NCBI GenBank assembly: GCA_018136815.1
Contig: CM030931.1
Location: forward strand, 8,482,557 to 8,546,556
Source of the DNA: Isochrysis galbana
Lineage: Eukaryota > Haptophyta > Isochrysidales > Isochrysidaceae
DNA length: 64,000 bases
Direction: 5' to 3'
This document shows positions 9,836 through 17,504 of the stretch, one piece after another. A program made the position numbers and the translations under genes. The notes beneath the pieces are model-generated. The model was given only the letters and a program-made list of their open reading frames with translations. It was not told the DNA's origin and made no database searches. The number at the start of each line of letters is the position of its first letter. The first letter of the stretch is position 1.

Positions 9836-11748
9836 ATGAGGCTCCACCCGCCACTACTGCTGCTGCTGCTGCTGGCTGGCAGCGTGCCGGCGGCTGGCAG
9901 TGGCTGGCGGCGGCGGAGGAGGAGGCGGCAGCGTGCGCGAAGTGAGCGCGCGCGTACGCCCGTCCCAGAGCATGACGCCGGCGCTCTCGTGAAGGCGCCA
10001 CTCCCAAACTGCTCAGTCGTCTTCTTCCACCACATTGAGAAGACAGCAGGTACAACGCTCCGCACGGTGTTCCAGCGCTCGGCACAGCTGGGCGAGTTCG
10101 ATCTCTTCGCGTTCGTCAATCGGCAGCATCGTCTCTCGATGCAGATATTGCTCTCACACCTTGACCGGCTGATGAGCACGCCGGGCGGCCTCGAAAATTT
10201 GCGCCTTCTCGTGGAGATACACATAGGCGCTGACCTGTCGCACCCATACTTCTTCATGTACACGCTCCCGTCATTGCTTCTCGTCCGCTCCAGACTTCGG
10301 GCTGCGGGCTGCGCATGCAATTTCGTCTCTCTCCTGCGCTACCCACTTCTGCAACACCTCTCATGGCACGGCCATTTTTGCGCCGGCCGAGTGCCGCTGT
10401 GCTTTTGGCGCGGGGCAGCCAATTGCCAGACTCGTCTTGCTCTTGGCATCACCTGCCACGACAGCGCGTCTGTTCCCATCCTGCAAAACCACCACGAGAA
10501 AGCGGTCGAGAGGATGTGGGAGGCATTTGACTTGGTGCACGCGCCATCGCCTTGTCTGCTGTGCTCCAGCGCTTTTGACATGCGAGTGTTTATGTCACCA
10601 CGCCCAGACTCATTGTGGCCTCCCCCTCCATCCTTGCGCGCTCGTAGGTTGGTGTGACTGAGAACTTCGACGAGTTTCTGCTGCTGCTCGCCGACATGAC
10701 CGGCTTGCAGCACCCTGCCTACCGCATGCAGACGGTGGGGACGCACACGCTCGCTAGACAGCGGTCGCAGCGTGAGTGGACCAATCGCTCATGCGCTGCG
10801 CTTCTCGATGACCCGCCTGCTGACTTGCTCACTCTCATCTCCAAGCGGCTGGACGACTCGTCGCGAGGGAAGAGGCAGGGCGATCGGATGGAGTGCAATA
10901 CATATGGCCCTTGCCTCACGCCCGGTTTCACGATGGCGCAGCAGCGGCAGCGGGACGCGCCGTTTGATCGTCTAGCTTGTGGCCGCGTCAGCCCGCAAGA
11001 GGTGCTACGGAGGCTCTGCATGGGTCTGAAGCTTGACGAACGCGTATACTTTTCCGCACGCCAGCGTTTCGACGCGCTCGTGGCAGCGCACGCTCCATCA
11101 CTCCGTCGGCGTGTCGATGCCTTGCGAGCCGCAAATCAAGCTCTCAGCGAGCGGGCTGAGGCACAGGCAGCTGAGAGCATCAAGTTGCTCGAGGTGGCCT
11201 CGGGAACGACTTTGCAGCGGCACTACAAGCAAGGTTTGTGGGTCGTCGATGAGAGAGCGAGCTGGTACAAACCTCACGAGCGTGCTCGCTTCTCCTGCGT
11301 CAATTGCTCTGGGGATGTGGTGCCAGAGTTCGATTTCGGCGGCTGCTGGCCACTCTGGACGCAGTTTGCGCCGGACGAGCTGGCACTGCAATGCAGCCGC
11401 AAGTGGACTGCTGATCCCGGCGATCACAAGACGGCCGTGCAGCTGTATCGAGTGAGGAATGAGCCACTGCCTTGCTGGCAGACGTGCTGGCGGCCAATCA
11501 ATCGGTCGAGCTCTGCGGCTGTCATGTGGCGTGGAAACGATTCGTACAGCCGATCGTTGCAACATTGCACGGCAAGGTGCCCAAGCGCCATACCAGGAGC
11601 GGTCGGCGCTCGCGACTGGTGGGATACATGGAAGGCGGCAGTGCGCGACCTCGAGGTTACCTCTGAGGAGGCTCGCGAGCTGGCCGCATTGCGTTCGCAT
11701 TTCGGCCCTGAACGTGACATCGACCGCATGGTGGCAGGCGTATTTTGA
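9836..11748 (+). CDS. Golgi-type sulfotransferase (2 exons: 9836-10534, 10648-11748)
   Basis: 599 residues after removing a 113-bp intron (GTGCAC...CTCGTAG, phase 0). An N-terminal signal peptide or anchor (RLHPPLLLLLLLAG) is followed by a polybasic stem. Residues 63-76 (FFHHIEKTAGTTLR) are the 5'-phosphosulfate-binding loop for PAPS; FVSLLRYPLLQHLSWH (about 163-178) corresponds to the 3'-phosphate-binding strand and helix. The exon junction restores DLVGVTENFDEFLLLL, a signature of the 2-O/3-O sulfotransferase superfamily, which supports the intron. The C-terminal third has a coiled coil (about 350-400) and a Cys-rich segment of unknown role. It probably sulfates a glycan in the Golgi; the acceptor cannot be told from sequence. 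Confidence 0.8.
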
Positions 11749-11759
11749 GTGGTGAGTGG

Positions 11760-12098
11760 TTTGAGGTGCTACTGCTCGTGAATAGCACTACTACTTCTAC
11801 CACAACCAGTCTGCAACCGTTTCTACTGCACGCCGCGAGCAGCCGACATAGGGGTAGGGGTGTAGCAGCGGCGGCGTCAGTGGCCCAAAAACTACTCGTA
11901 AAAGAATATTAATAATAGAGGCTTGAGCTTCATGGACATGCCCCGTTTCTTCTGGTGGAAATAAATAAAACTTGAACCTCCGACATCTAGTGGTTGCTGC
12001 AACCTAATGAAAGTTGCCTCTTGTGATTTCCATCGCCGGCGTGTGCTTGTTTTTTTATATTGGTTGAATATTTATATATTATATATGATTCACAGTCC
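11760..12098. other. Intergenic A/T-rich region
   Basis: 3' flank of the sulfotransferase gene followed by A/T-rich sequence with an AATAAATAAAAC stretch near 11960 and a TTATATATTATATATG tract (12073-12088). No gene seen. Confidence 0.4.
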
Positions 12099-12240
12099 AA
12101 CCTACTTTTATAAGTGGGGTCAATGGGGGCCTCGCGCCCCCCTCTCTCCATCGCGGACACCCCCCGGGGTGGGCCCGTACAATCAACCCCAGCCCCTGCC
12201 CTTTGGCAGGGATTGGGCAATCAACACTCTGGCCTAGACC
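12099..12240 (+). mobile_element. LINE 5'-end module (AACCTACTTTTATAAGTGG type)
   Basis: Starts with the hairpin-forming AACCTACTTTTATAAGTGGG and continues with CAATGGGGGCCTCGCGCCCC, GCGGACACCCCCCGGGGTGG and CACTCTGGCC. The same start and order lie at 42043 and 55876; at 42043 the element ends in an authentic LINE 3' tail, so this module is read as the 5' end. It is truncated here and abuts the retropepsin relic. Confidence 0.6.
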
Positions 12241-12694
12241 CCTAGTGGGCGCGGGCCGAGACTCGCACTCCCACCCGTCAGTAGTCACCACCGCCTTGCT
12301 AGCCAACCTCCCGACGGACGCGTGCGTTGACCGACTAACGGATGCCGCGGTGTCACCTCTCCATGGACCGGACGGTCTACCTCTCATTACGCGAGACAAG
12401 GCTCGAATCATCTTCTCCGTAGGCGGCCGCCCCTTTCGTCACGTCTTCACCGTCATCGAGGGTAACCCGATGCTACTCCTGGGCAACGATTTCTTGGCTT
12501 CGCACGCCGCCTCGATTCAACTCGCTGCAGATAGCGCGGAGGGTTCGATCACCCTAGACACTCCGTCGGCGGCTGCACGCGCCTCGAAAGTTAACGTCCC
12601 CAACGACTCCACGCCACCCACGTTCCGAGTTTCGACATCTCCGATAACTGAGGTAGTGTTCCATCAAGTATGGACGTGTAACGAAACTGTTTGA
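12241..12694 (+). pseudogene. LTR-retrotransposon aspartic protease fragment
   Basis: The frame contains ARIIFSVGGRPFRHVFTVIE followed by PMLLLGNDFLASHAASIQL. That is the flap strand and the LGxDFLxxH(x)A end of Ty3/gypsy-type retropepsins. The catalytic DT/SG is not present at the expected place upstream, and no reverse transcriptase follows; the frame ends where a repeat (12655) begins. It is a relic, not an active gene. Confidence 0.6.
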
Positions 12695-12952
12695 GAGTAA
12701 ATTATTACACGTAAACTATCTCATATGTTTGAAAGTTTGCTCAGGACAGAGCCGCCCCCAGTGGATGTGATTGGATTGTGGTGAAGGCTCTCACGTGGCA
12801 GTGCGTCGCCGACTGGAGCTTTGGAAAGAAAAGGGAGTCGTAGATGCTCCATTCTGCTCCATTTCATGAATGTGCCATGCACCGTGATGTTGTATTTTTC
12901 AAGGCAGCAAAAAAATGCGAGTAGCCATGTCAAAAAAAATCGTGACGGGTTT

Positions 12953-12987
12953 TTAGGGTGTGTGCGAAAAGTTTTTTTACCCGTGAT
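12953..12987 (+). repeat. Inverted copy of GTGTGCGAAAAGTTTTTTACCCGTGATG (mate at 15771-15803)
   Basis: GGGTGTGTGCGAAAAG, T-run, ACCCGTGATG here recurs on the minus strand at 15803-15771 with a 2-base and a 1-base length difference. The interval of about 2.85 kb spans the island and a LINE insertion. It could be the terminal repeat of an element, or a duplicated promoter/start region, because each copy opens an ORF. No target duplication is obvious. Confidence 0.5.
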
Positions 12988-12996
12988 GTTACAGAA

Positions 12997-13275
12997 ATGG
13001 CGTACCCGGTTTTCATTGACGACGCGCAGCTTGCCAATGAATGGAAGACCAGACACGGCAAGTGGCGTATTTTTTTGGCAGTGGGCATTGCCCTTCTTGC
13101 GGTTTTCGCAATCCCCCGCGGAAAGAGCGAACGCACGGCGTGCACCTCAGAACCAGTTGCTATGCGCACGCACGGCGCCCCCGCGGGGGGAACCGGTGCA
13201 CATCGCGTCATGCGCATGCACGGCGTGCGCATGGGTGATTGCAGCTCATCACACCTGTCCCCGCGAGAGATCTAA
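12997..13275 (+). CDS. Small membrane protein in the virus-like island (fused to repeat)
   Basis: From ATG 12997 the first 39 residues (MAYPVFIDDAQLANEWKTRH, then a hydrophobic segment with FLAVGIALLAVFAI) look like a real single-pass membrane protein. The following residues are translation of the GC cassette repeat and are probably not meaningful. An alternative ATG at 12958 would add a leader, MCAKSFFTRD, that is shared with a minus-strand frame at 15800 because of a 32-bp inverted repeat. Not recognised. Confidence 0.35.
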   Translation: MAYPVFIDDAQLANEWKTRHGKWRIFLAVGIALLAVFAIPRGKSERTACTSEPVAMRTHGAPAGGTGAHRVMRMHGVRMGDCSSSHLSPREI

Positions 13276-13414
13276 CGCGCATGGCTCGTTTACGTATATG
13301 TGCGACCAGAGTGGCAGAGGGGAACAGCCGCTGTGCGCACGCACGGCGCCTCCGCGGGGGCGCCGGTGCACGGCGTGCTCGTGGGTGATACGATCTTGGC
13401 AAAAGAAAAACACG

Positions 13415-13430
13415 GGTGTATAAATAGCCA
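13415..13430 (+). promoter_or_regulatory. TATA-type promoter box, copy 1
   Basis: GGTGTATAAATAGCCA, preceded by ATCTTGGCAAAA and A-rich sequence and lying about 95 bases before the ATG of the 130-residue frame at 13522. Copies 2 and 3 share the TGTATAAATAGCCA core. Function is inferred from the TATA consensus and position. Confidence 0.5.
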
Positions 13431-13521
13431 TTCCATAGCTCAACTCGACTGATGTCCCATGGTTGACGGATCGACATCTTGGACAAACCATGGGTTTTTT
13501 TCTCGATAGAGTTGTAGGGAT

Positions 13522-13914
13522 ATGTATCCGATGTATCCGCATATGCATGTATACTTTCGAGGAAACAACACAAGGGACAATATAATTGACGAGTACCGGA
13601 GGCGGCGGAACGACAGGCTAAAAGAAGTAAAAGACGTGGAGGATTACTTCGGAATGCAAAGACCAGGTGGTAATGACAAATACGACCTCATTGATATAAT
13701 GAAGAACATGAGGAGTGCCGGTTGGGACATAACGGCTTTGAATGACTACAATCTCTATCAAGAACAAATGCAGAGGGAGTTCGAAAATAGACGTCAATAT
13801 ATGCTGAGGGAGGTAGATGCCAAAGTTCTGGAATATATGATGAATGAAGGTTGGGATGTTACACTGCTACCGCGAAACACTGGCCCGTCCGTCTTCGGAA
13901 AATTCGATCTTTGA
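13522..13914 (+). CDS. Unrecognised charged protein of the virus-like island
   Basis: 130 residues, A+T-richer than host genes, with AGA/AGG arginine codons and ATA isoleucines that are rare in the flanking host genes. The sequence is highly charged and helical (DEYRRRRNDRLKEVKDVEDY; MQREFENRRQYMLREVDAKV) with an internally repeated motif, MKNMRSAGWDIT and MMNEGWDVT. It starts about 95 bases downstream of a TATAAATAGCCA box. I do not recognise a family. The compositional shift and promoter cassette suggest foreign, virus-like origin. The last 15 residues overlap a GC-rich minus-strand frame and may be a junction. Confidence 0.5.
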   Translation: MYPMYPHMHVYFRGNNTRDNIIDEYRRRRNDRLKEVKDVEDYFGMQRPGGNDKYDLIDIMKNMRSAGWDITALNDYNLYQEQMQREFENRRQYMLREVDAKVLEYMMNEGWDVTLLPRNTGPSVFGKFDL

Positions 13915-14041
13915 GTCCTCTGTCAGCGCCCACTCGAGCAAGCGGACGTCGCCCCGCTCGGCGGCCCACGCGCTGAGCTCTCGCCACGAGGGGCGATCGT
14001 CCTCGAAGACGGGCACGTACCAGAACACGGGGTGTATAAAT
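13867..14041 (-). pseudogene. GC-rich coding-like relic inside the island
   Basis: Minus-strand frame reading FWYVPVFEDDRPSWRELSAW, then AAERGDVRLLEWALTEDSKI, to a stop at 13867. Base composition is host-like and the amino-acid content looks genuinely coding, unlike its flanks. It has no start codon of its own and ends against the TATA box at 14033. Perhaps a fragment of a captured gene; not recognised. Confidence 0.3.
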
Positions 14042-14046
14042 AGCCA
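14033..14046 (+). promoter_or_regulatory. TATA-type promoter box, copy 2
   Basis: GTGTATAAATAGCCA followed by TGGACATTCGATAGCTCAAC. The same post-box sequence follows the array at 38090 (TGGACATTCGATCGCTCAAT) and, less well, box 1 (CCATAGCTCAACTCGACT). The next 25 bases begin the GTTCCATCAAGTATGG repeat, so no gene directly follows this copy. Confidence 0.45.
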
Positions 14047-14322
14047 TGGACATTCGATAGCTCAACAGGTAGTGTTCCATCAAGTATGGACGTGTAACTT
14101 TGAAAGTTTGCTCAGGACAGCTAACGCATATGGCTCGTTTACGTATATGTGCGACCCGGGTGGCAGAGGGGAACAGCCGCTGTGCGCACGCACGGCGCCC
14201 CCACGGGGGCGCCGAGCCGTGCGCTCGTGTGATTGCAGCTCATCACGGGAGATCTAACGTACATTGTTTTACGCAATTGCGCGACGCGTGTGCTTGCAGC
14301 TCAATCTTGGCAAAAACAACAC

Positions 14323-14338
14323 GGTGTATAAATAGCCA
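14323..14338 (+). promoter_or_regulatory. TATA-type promoter box, copy 3
   Basis: CGGTGTATAAATAGCCA preceded by CAATCTTGGCAAAAACAAC, as in copy 1. An ATG at 14353 lies 15-30 bases downstream, but the frame from it is short and unrecognised. Confidence 0.45.
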
Positions 14339-14487
14339 CGTGACAATAATACAATGGATGTACAGCCACATCCGCTGTAAATCCAATGCCGGTGGTACTA
14401 GTCGTGGAATGCTTGTATGTGTTTCGCGACGGGTTTTACAAAAGTGCAGGTTTCAGATGGTAATCTGACGAGCGAGCAGTGGAGTTA

Positions 14488-14580
14488 TCACCGTTTTAGC
14501 TTGTTTTTTTGAACAATTCCTCCAATGACTATTATTACTGCGAAGATGAGTGCAAAGCTAATCATGATACCCAGGGGTAC
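14488..14580 (-). pseudogene. Truncated membrane-anchor gene cut by a LINE
   Basis: The minus-strand frame VPLGIMISFALIFAVIIVIG, ending QKNKLKR-stop, is one clear transmembrane segment with a basic tail. Its upstream side is interrupted exactly where the poly-T tail of the minus-strand LINE (14581-15770) begins, so the N-terminus has been displaced or lost. Composition is A+T-rich like the island. Confidence 0.4.
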
Positions 14581-15770
14581 AAAAAAAAAACTTCTTAATA
14601 ATCTCACCGCGCGCGCGACCCTGACATCCTCTATCTGACAGCCGCGCCCGCATCCCTTCTCACTCCCTCGCACTCGCCTCGCGGCTCGTCCCCTTGTGCT
14701 CTACTTAGGGGCCCAGTACTCGGGGTTTCCAGTGGCAGGCGGCATGCACCGATCCCCGACGGTCGACTCCTCGGCCTTCCCTCGCGCCATCGAGCGATCG
14801 GCTTCTGTTGGGGTATTTAAGGTTGGGGTTACCTTAAGTGTCGGACTTGGGGTTATGTATGTACCGGGTCGACGCTGTTGGGGTTGTTTTTTTTTGGGGG
14901 GGGGGGGTGTGAGGTGTGGTGTTCGTCAGGTTTTCAGGCTAACTTTCCCGCTATGTCGAGTGCGTGTGCCACCAGGGACAGATTCACGCTCATCGCGAGG
15001 ACACCTTTGTCGTTCACCTTAAATATTGGGGCGCTAAGATCCCTTGCGTCCTTAATCTTAGGTTTTCTGCCTCTGGAGGCTTGGTGCGTACGTGCCGGCG
15101 AGGTTTTGTTAGAGGCTTCAAGGCCCCGTACGAGGATCGTGAATCTGGTCAAGGTACGTTCGATGACGGGTACATAGTGGAAGGGGTGATTGTCGTATTC
15201 GACTTTGTAGAAGTCGCTTATTATGTATCTCCATGCTACTATGTATAGGGTTTTGAGGCTATCGGGCGTCGGTGTACCCGGGTATGCGAAGAGTCTGTCC
15301 TTTATTTTCTGTGTCGCTGTCCTTTTGCGCTCCGGCGTGAAACCCGCTACCGCTTCTATGGTCTCGAAGATTGGCTTCGTGGCTGTGCACCTAGCTAAGT
15401 GGGTCGAGCTCTCGTGATATTTTCCGCATAGTCTGCAGGTATTCGTGGTCGCCATGGCGTGGCGGTTTCGCGTACATATCCTCCTGTGGGTGATGTGTTT
15501 GAAGTGAGGGTGTTTGTCCGTGTGTTTTAGAAGGGGTAGGGTGTATAAGCTGGCCACGTGCTTCCACTCCTCGTGGGTTAGGTTGATCCTTCGGGCCCAT
15601 GCCTCGCGTGCCGGCTGGGGCTTGTTTTCGGTTGTGTTTTTCTCTAGCACCCGTGTTATGTCCGAGACCGTGGTGAGGTCTAGGTGCGTTTTGCCGTCCA
15701 TTGTGTATTCGTCCGCTAGCGGGTATTCCGCGTATTTGGGGCCTTTCAACCCTCCGCGAAGGGTGTTATT
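14581..15770 (-). mobile_element. 5'-truncated LINE (family with ATTATTAAGAAG poly-T end)
   Basis: In sense orientation (minus strand) it carries the ORF2 C-terminus, a 3' UTR with CCCCTAAGTAGAGCAC and GACGAGCCGCGAGGCGAG, and ends GAGATTATTAAGAAG plus ten T (ten A at 14581-14590 on the plus strand). The same 3' end is seen in the plus-strand copy ending at 16344. It is 5'-truncated next to the inverted repeat at 15771. Confidence 0.75.
14934..15770 (-). pseudogene. LINE ORF2 C-terminal region
   Basis: Contains YAEYPLADEYTMDG, HFKHITHRRICTRNRHAM and the knuckle CRLCGKYHESSTHLARC, then LKTLYIVAWRYIISDFYKVE. This is the zinc-knuckle tail of a LINE ORF2; the reverse transcriptase upstream is missing. 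It is clearly homologous to, but diverged from, the frame at 36193-37251, so at least two LINE subfamilies are present. The open frame continues to 15800, but the extra residues come from the flanking inverted repeat. Confidence 0.75.
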
Positions 15771-15839
15771 GTCATCACGGGTAAAAAACTTTTCGCACAC
15801 CCCAATGCCGGTGGTAGACCAAGAGCTGATTTGAACCTG

Positions 15840-16344
15840 ATGTTGGACAGGATGTATACTAACTTTAAACTATACTTATATACTAAGTTTATACTGCACA
15901 GGTGCGCCGCCGAGCACGCCCAGGGTGGGGACAGTCGATGGCTCAAACAAGTCTGTCCCATATTCGATGGAACGCGGCCTTGCGTATCCCGCGAGTGAGA
16001 CCTGTGCCCTGGTCAGTACCTCGTCCACGAACCCGATCACCACCGACTTCTTCCGGAGTGCAGCCGCCCGCGAAACCGGCGCCAACCTAGCCCTCGAACC
16101 GCTATTCAACACCGCCGATGAATTCGCCGCCAAAGCGCCCGCGTCATGAGGCTCCGAGTACCTCCTATACACCCAGGATGGTGCACACCGTCTGCTGCAG
16201 GAAACCCCACCCACCCAGCCCCTAGGTAGAGCACGAGGGACGGGCCGCAAGGCAGGTGGCGGGGAGTTGAGAGTGGCGGGCGAGGCCGCAATCGTTAGAG
16301 AGCAGAGTCGCGCGCGCGGCGTGATTATTAAGAAGTTTTTTTTT
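15840..16344 (+). mobile_element. LINE 3'-end copy (plus strand)
   Basis: Ends GTGATTATTAAGAAG plus T-run (16321-16344) and carries GAAACCCCACCCACCCAGCCCCTAGGTAGAGCAC, parallel to the 3' UTR of the minus-strand copy at 14581-14800. The upstream part (15900-16150) has a short open frame with VPYSMERGLAYPASETCALV that I could not assign. The 5' boundary is uncertain. Confidence 0.5.
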
Positions 16345-16659
16345 AGCCCTACGAGAACACGAAGGCTACGCGATGCTAGTGGACCGTCTCCCTGTCCGCG
16401 ATGCCTTAGAGAACCCACCACTCGTTCGCCCTCAAGTCGAGCTTCCGCGTGAGGACCACACGGTGGCGGTCACCGTGATTAACTTCGAGCACAAAGCACA
16501 AGGCCCTTCATATCCCATCTTTCCATCCGGTAGCCTCACTCCAAGTTCGATTCCAAATACACTCCGGAACCGGCCGGAGCGAAGGAGCCGACGAGTCGCC
16601 AGACGTGATCGAGTCGCTCACTAACCCTCAACGAGAACTTCTCGAGTCCGCCAAGATCG
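16345..16659. other. Unassigned sequence between LINE fragments
   Basis: A short plus-strand open frame with LPREDHTVAVTVINFEHKAQ is seen, but nothing recognisable. Possibly more retroelement debris. Confidence 0.3.
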
Positions 16660-16999
16660 ATCCGGAGGGCCACCCGCCGCGCCCTTTTCTACGTCCTCCG
16701 TCCCTCCGATTCGCGTTCCGTGCCACTCTCCCGTCCATTTCTCATGCCCGTCATATGCCCTCCCCGTGAGCCCGTTCCGGGCTCCCCGGATGGACCGTGC
16801 GCCGCGCTAGCCGCCGGTGCGCCATCGCGGCTCGTTTCCAAGGAGGAAACGAGCTTCGCTCCGACAAAGGCAAGCCGCCTCGCACGCGCGTTTTGCCAGC
16901 GTCTGGTCCATGGGGACTGGGGAGCCGCCCTCAGCGGGGGGGCCTGAGGAGAGGAGAGTCGCGCCGGCACGCTCCATCGCAACCACTATAAAGTTAGTT
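16660..16999 (-). mobile_element. LINE 5'-end fragment (minus strand)
   Basis: Minus strand begins AACTAACTTTATAGTGGTTG (hairpin at 16999-16980) followed by CGATGGAGCGTGCC. The same start is at 42979 (+) and 50857 (-). A short ORF1-like, Arg/Pro-rich frame follows and then the copy is truncated. Confidence 0.65.
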
Positions 17000-17504
17000 G
17001 TTATCTTCAGATGGTTATTGTAACGTCCTATATGATGGAGCTTTGCGCACTCAACTGTAGCGAAACACGCCGTTCAAATGTGCTTCAAGCCGCCTCTTAA
17101 GAGATACTCAAGCTATCGACCCCGTGCTTGAAGTTGGCTTGTGATGCTCGCGTACAGCGGTGGCACCACGGGAGCGTCTCGCCTGAATGATACCCCTTTG
17201 TATCGGCAGAAACGAGCTTTGGGAGGGGTCCGTATGGACTTGGTTGGCCAGAGAGCCGTCAACCTCAAGCCGCCCGTGAGAAATTTCTCGAGGTGTTGTA
17301 TTTTCTTGGCGCAGCCTATGCGACAAATGCCCGTGTGGAAGACACGTTCGGGTCCAATGTTTAGTGAGCAAGTGAAGATCGTCCACACGTTCTTCGTCCA
17401 CTTGCTTAAGGACATCAAGAGCTCGTCGTCTATTTCCGAGCAAAGACTTAGCGTGCGTACATCATCGGTTCCGCACGTATACGATGCAATCCGCGATCGC
17501 ACGT

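Larger units (their letters stand above)
12655..14350 (+). repeat. Virus-like island with recurring intergenic cassettes
   Basis: A mosaic, visibly richer in A+T than the host genes around it. GTTCCATCAAGTATGGACGT occurs at about 12662 and 14073. GGCTCGTTTACGTATATGTG with GGCAGAGGGGAACAGCCGC occurs at about 13282-13330 and 14130-14180. GC palindromes of CGGCGCC(C/T)CCGCGGGGGC type lie at 13172, 13343 and 14192. Three TATAAATAGCCA boxes lie at 13418, 14036 and 14326. Small open frames lie between. The palindrome and box-flanking sequence also recurs at 37545-38140. No named viral hallmark gene (capsid, polymerase, packaging ATPase) is present. Confidence 0.55.

Noticed and set aside
12958-12996. 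N-terminal extension MCAKSFFTRD of the small membrane protein
   Set aside because: The same peptide arises at 15800 on the other strand from a DNA inverted repeat; more likely untranslated leader than conserved protein.
15876-16421. 181-residue minus-strand frame
   Set aside because: Runs across the poly-T end of a plus-strand LINE (16321-16344), so it is antisense to an element and not a gene.
17108-17502. Frames on both strands just beyond the end of NOP9
   Set aside because: Atypical composition and no similarity; most likely NOP9 3' UTR and flank.
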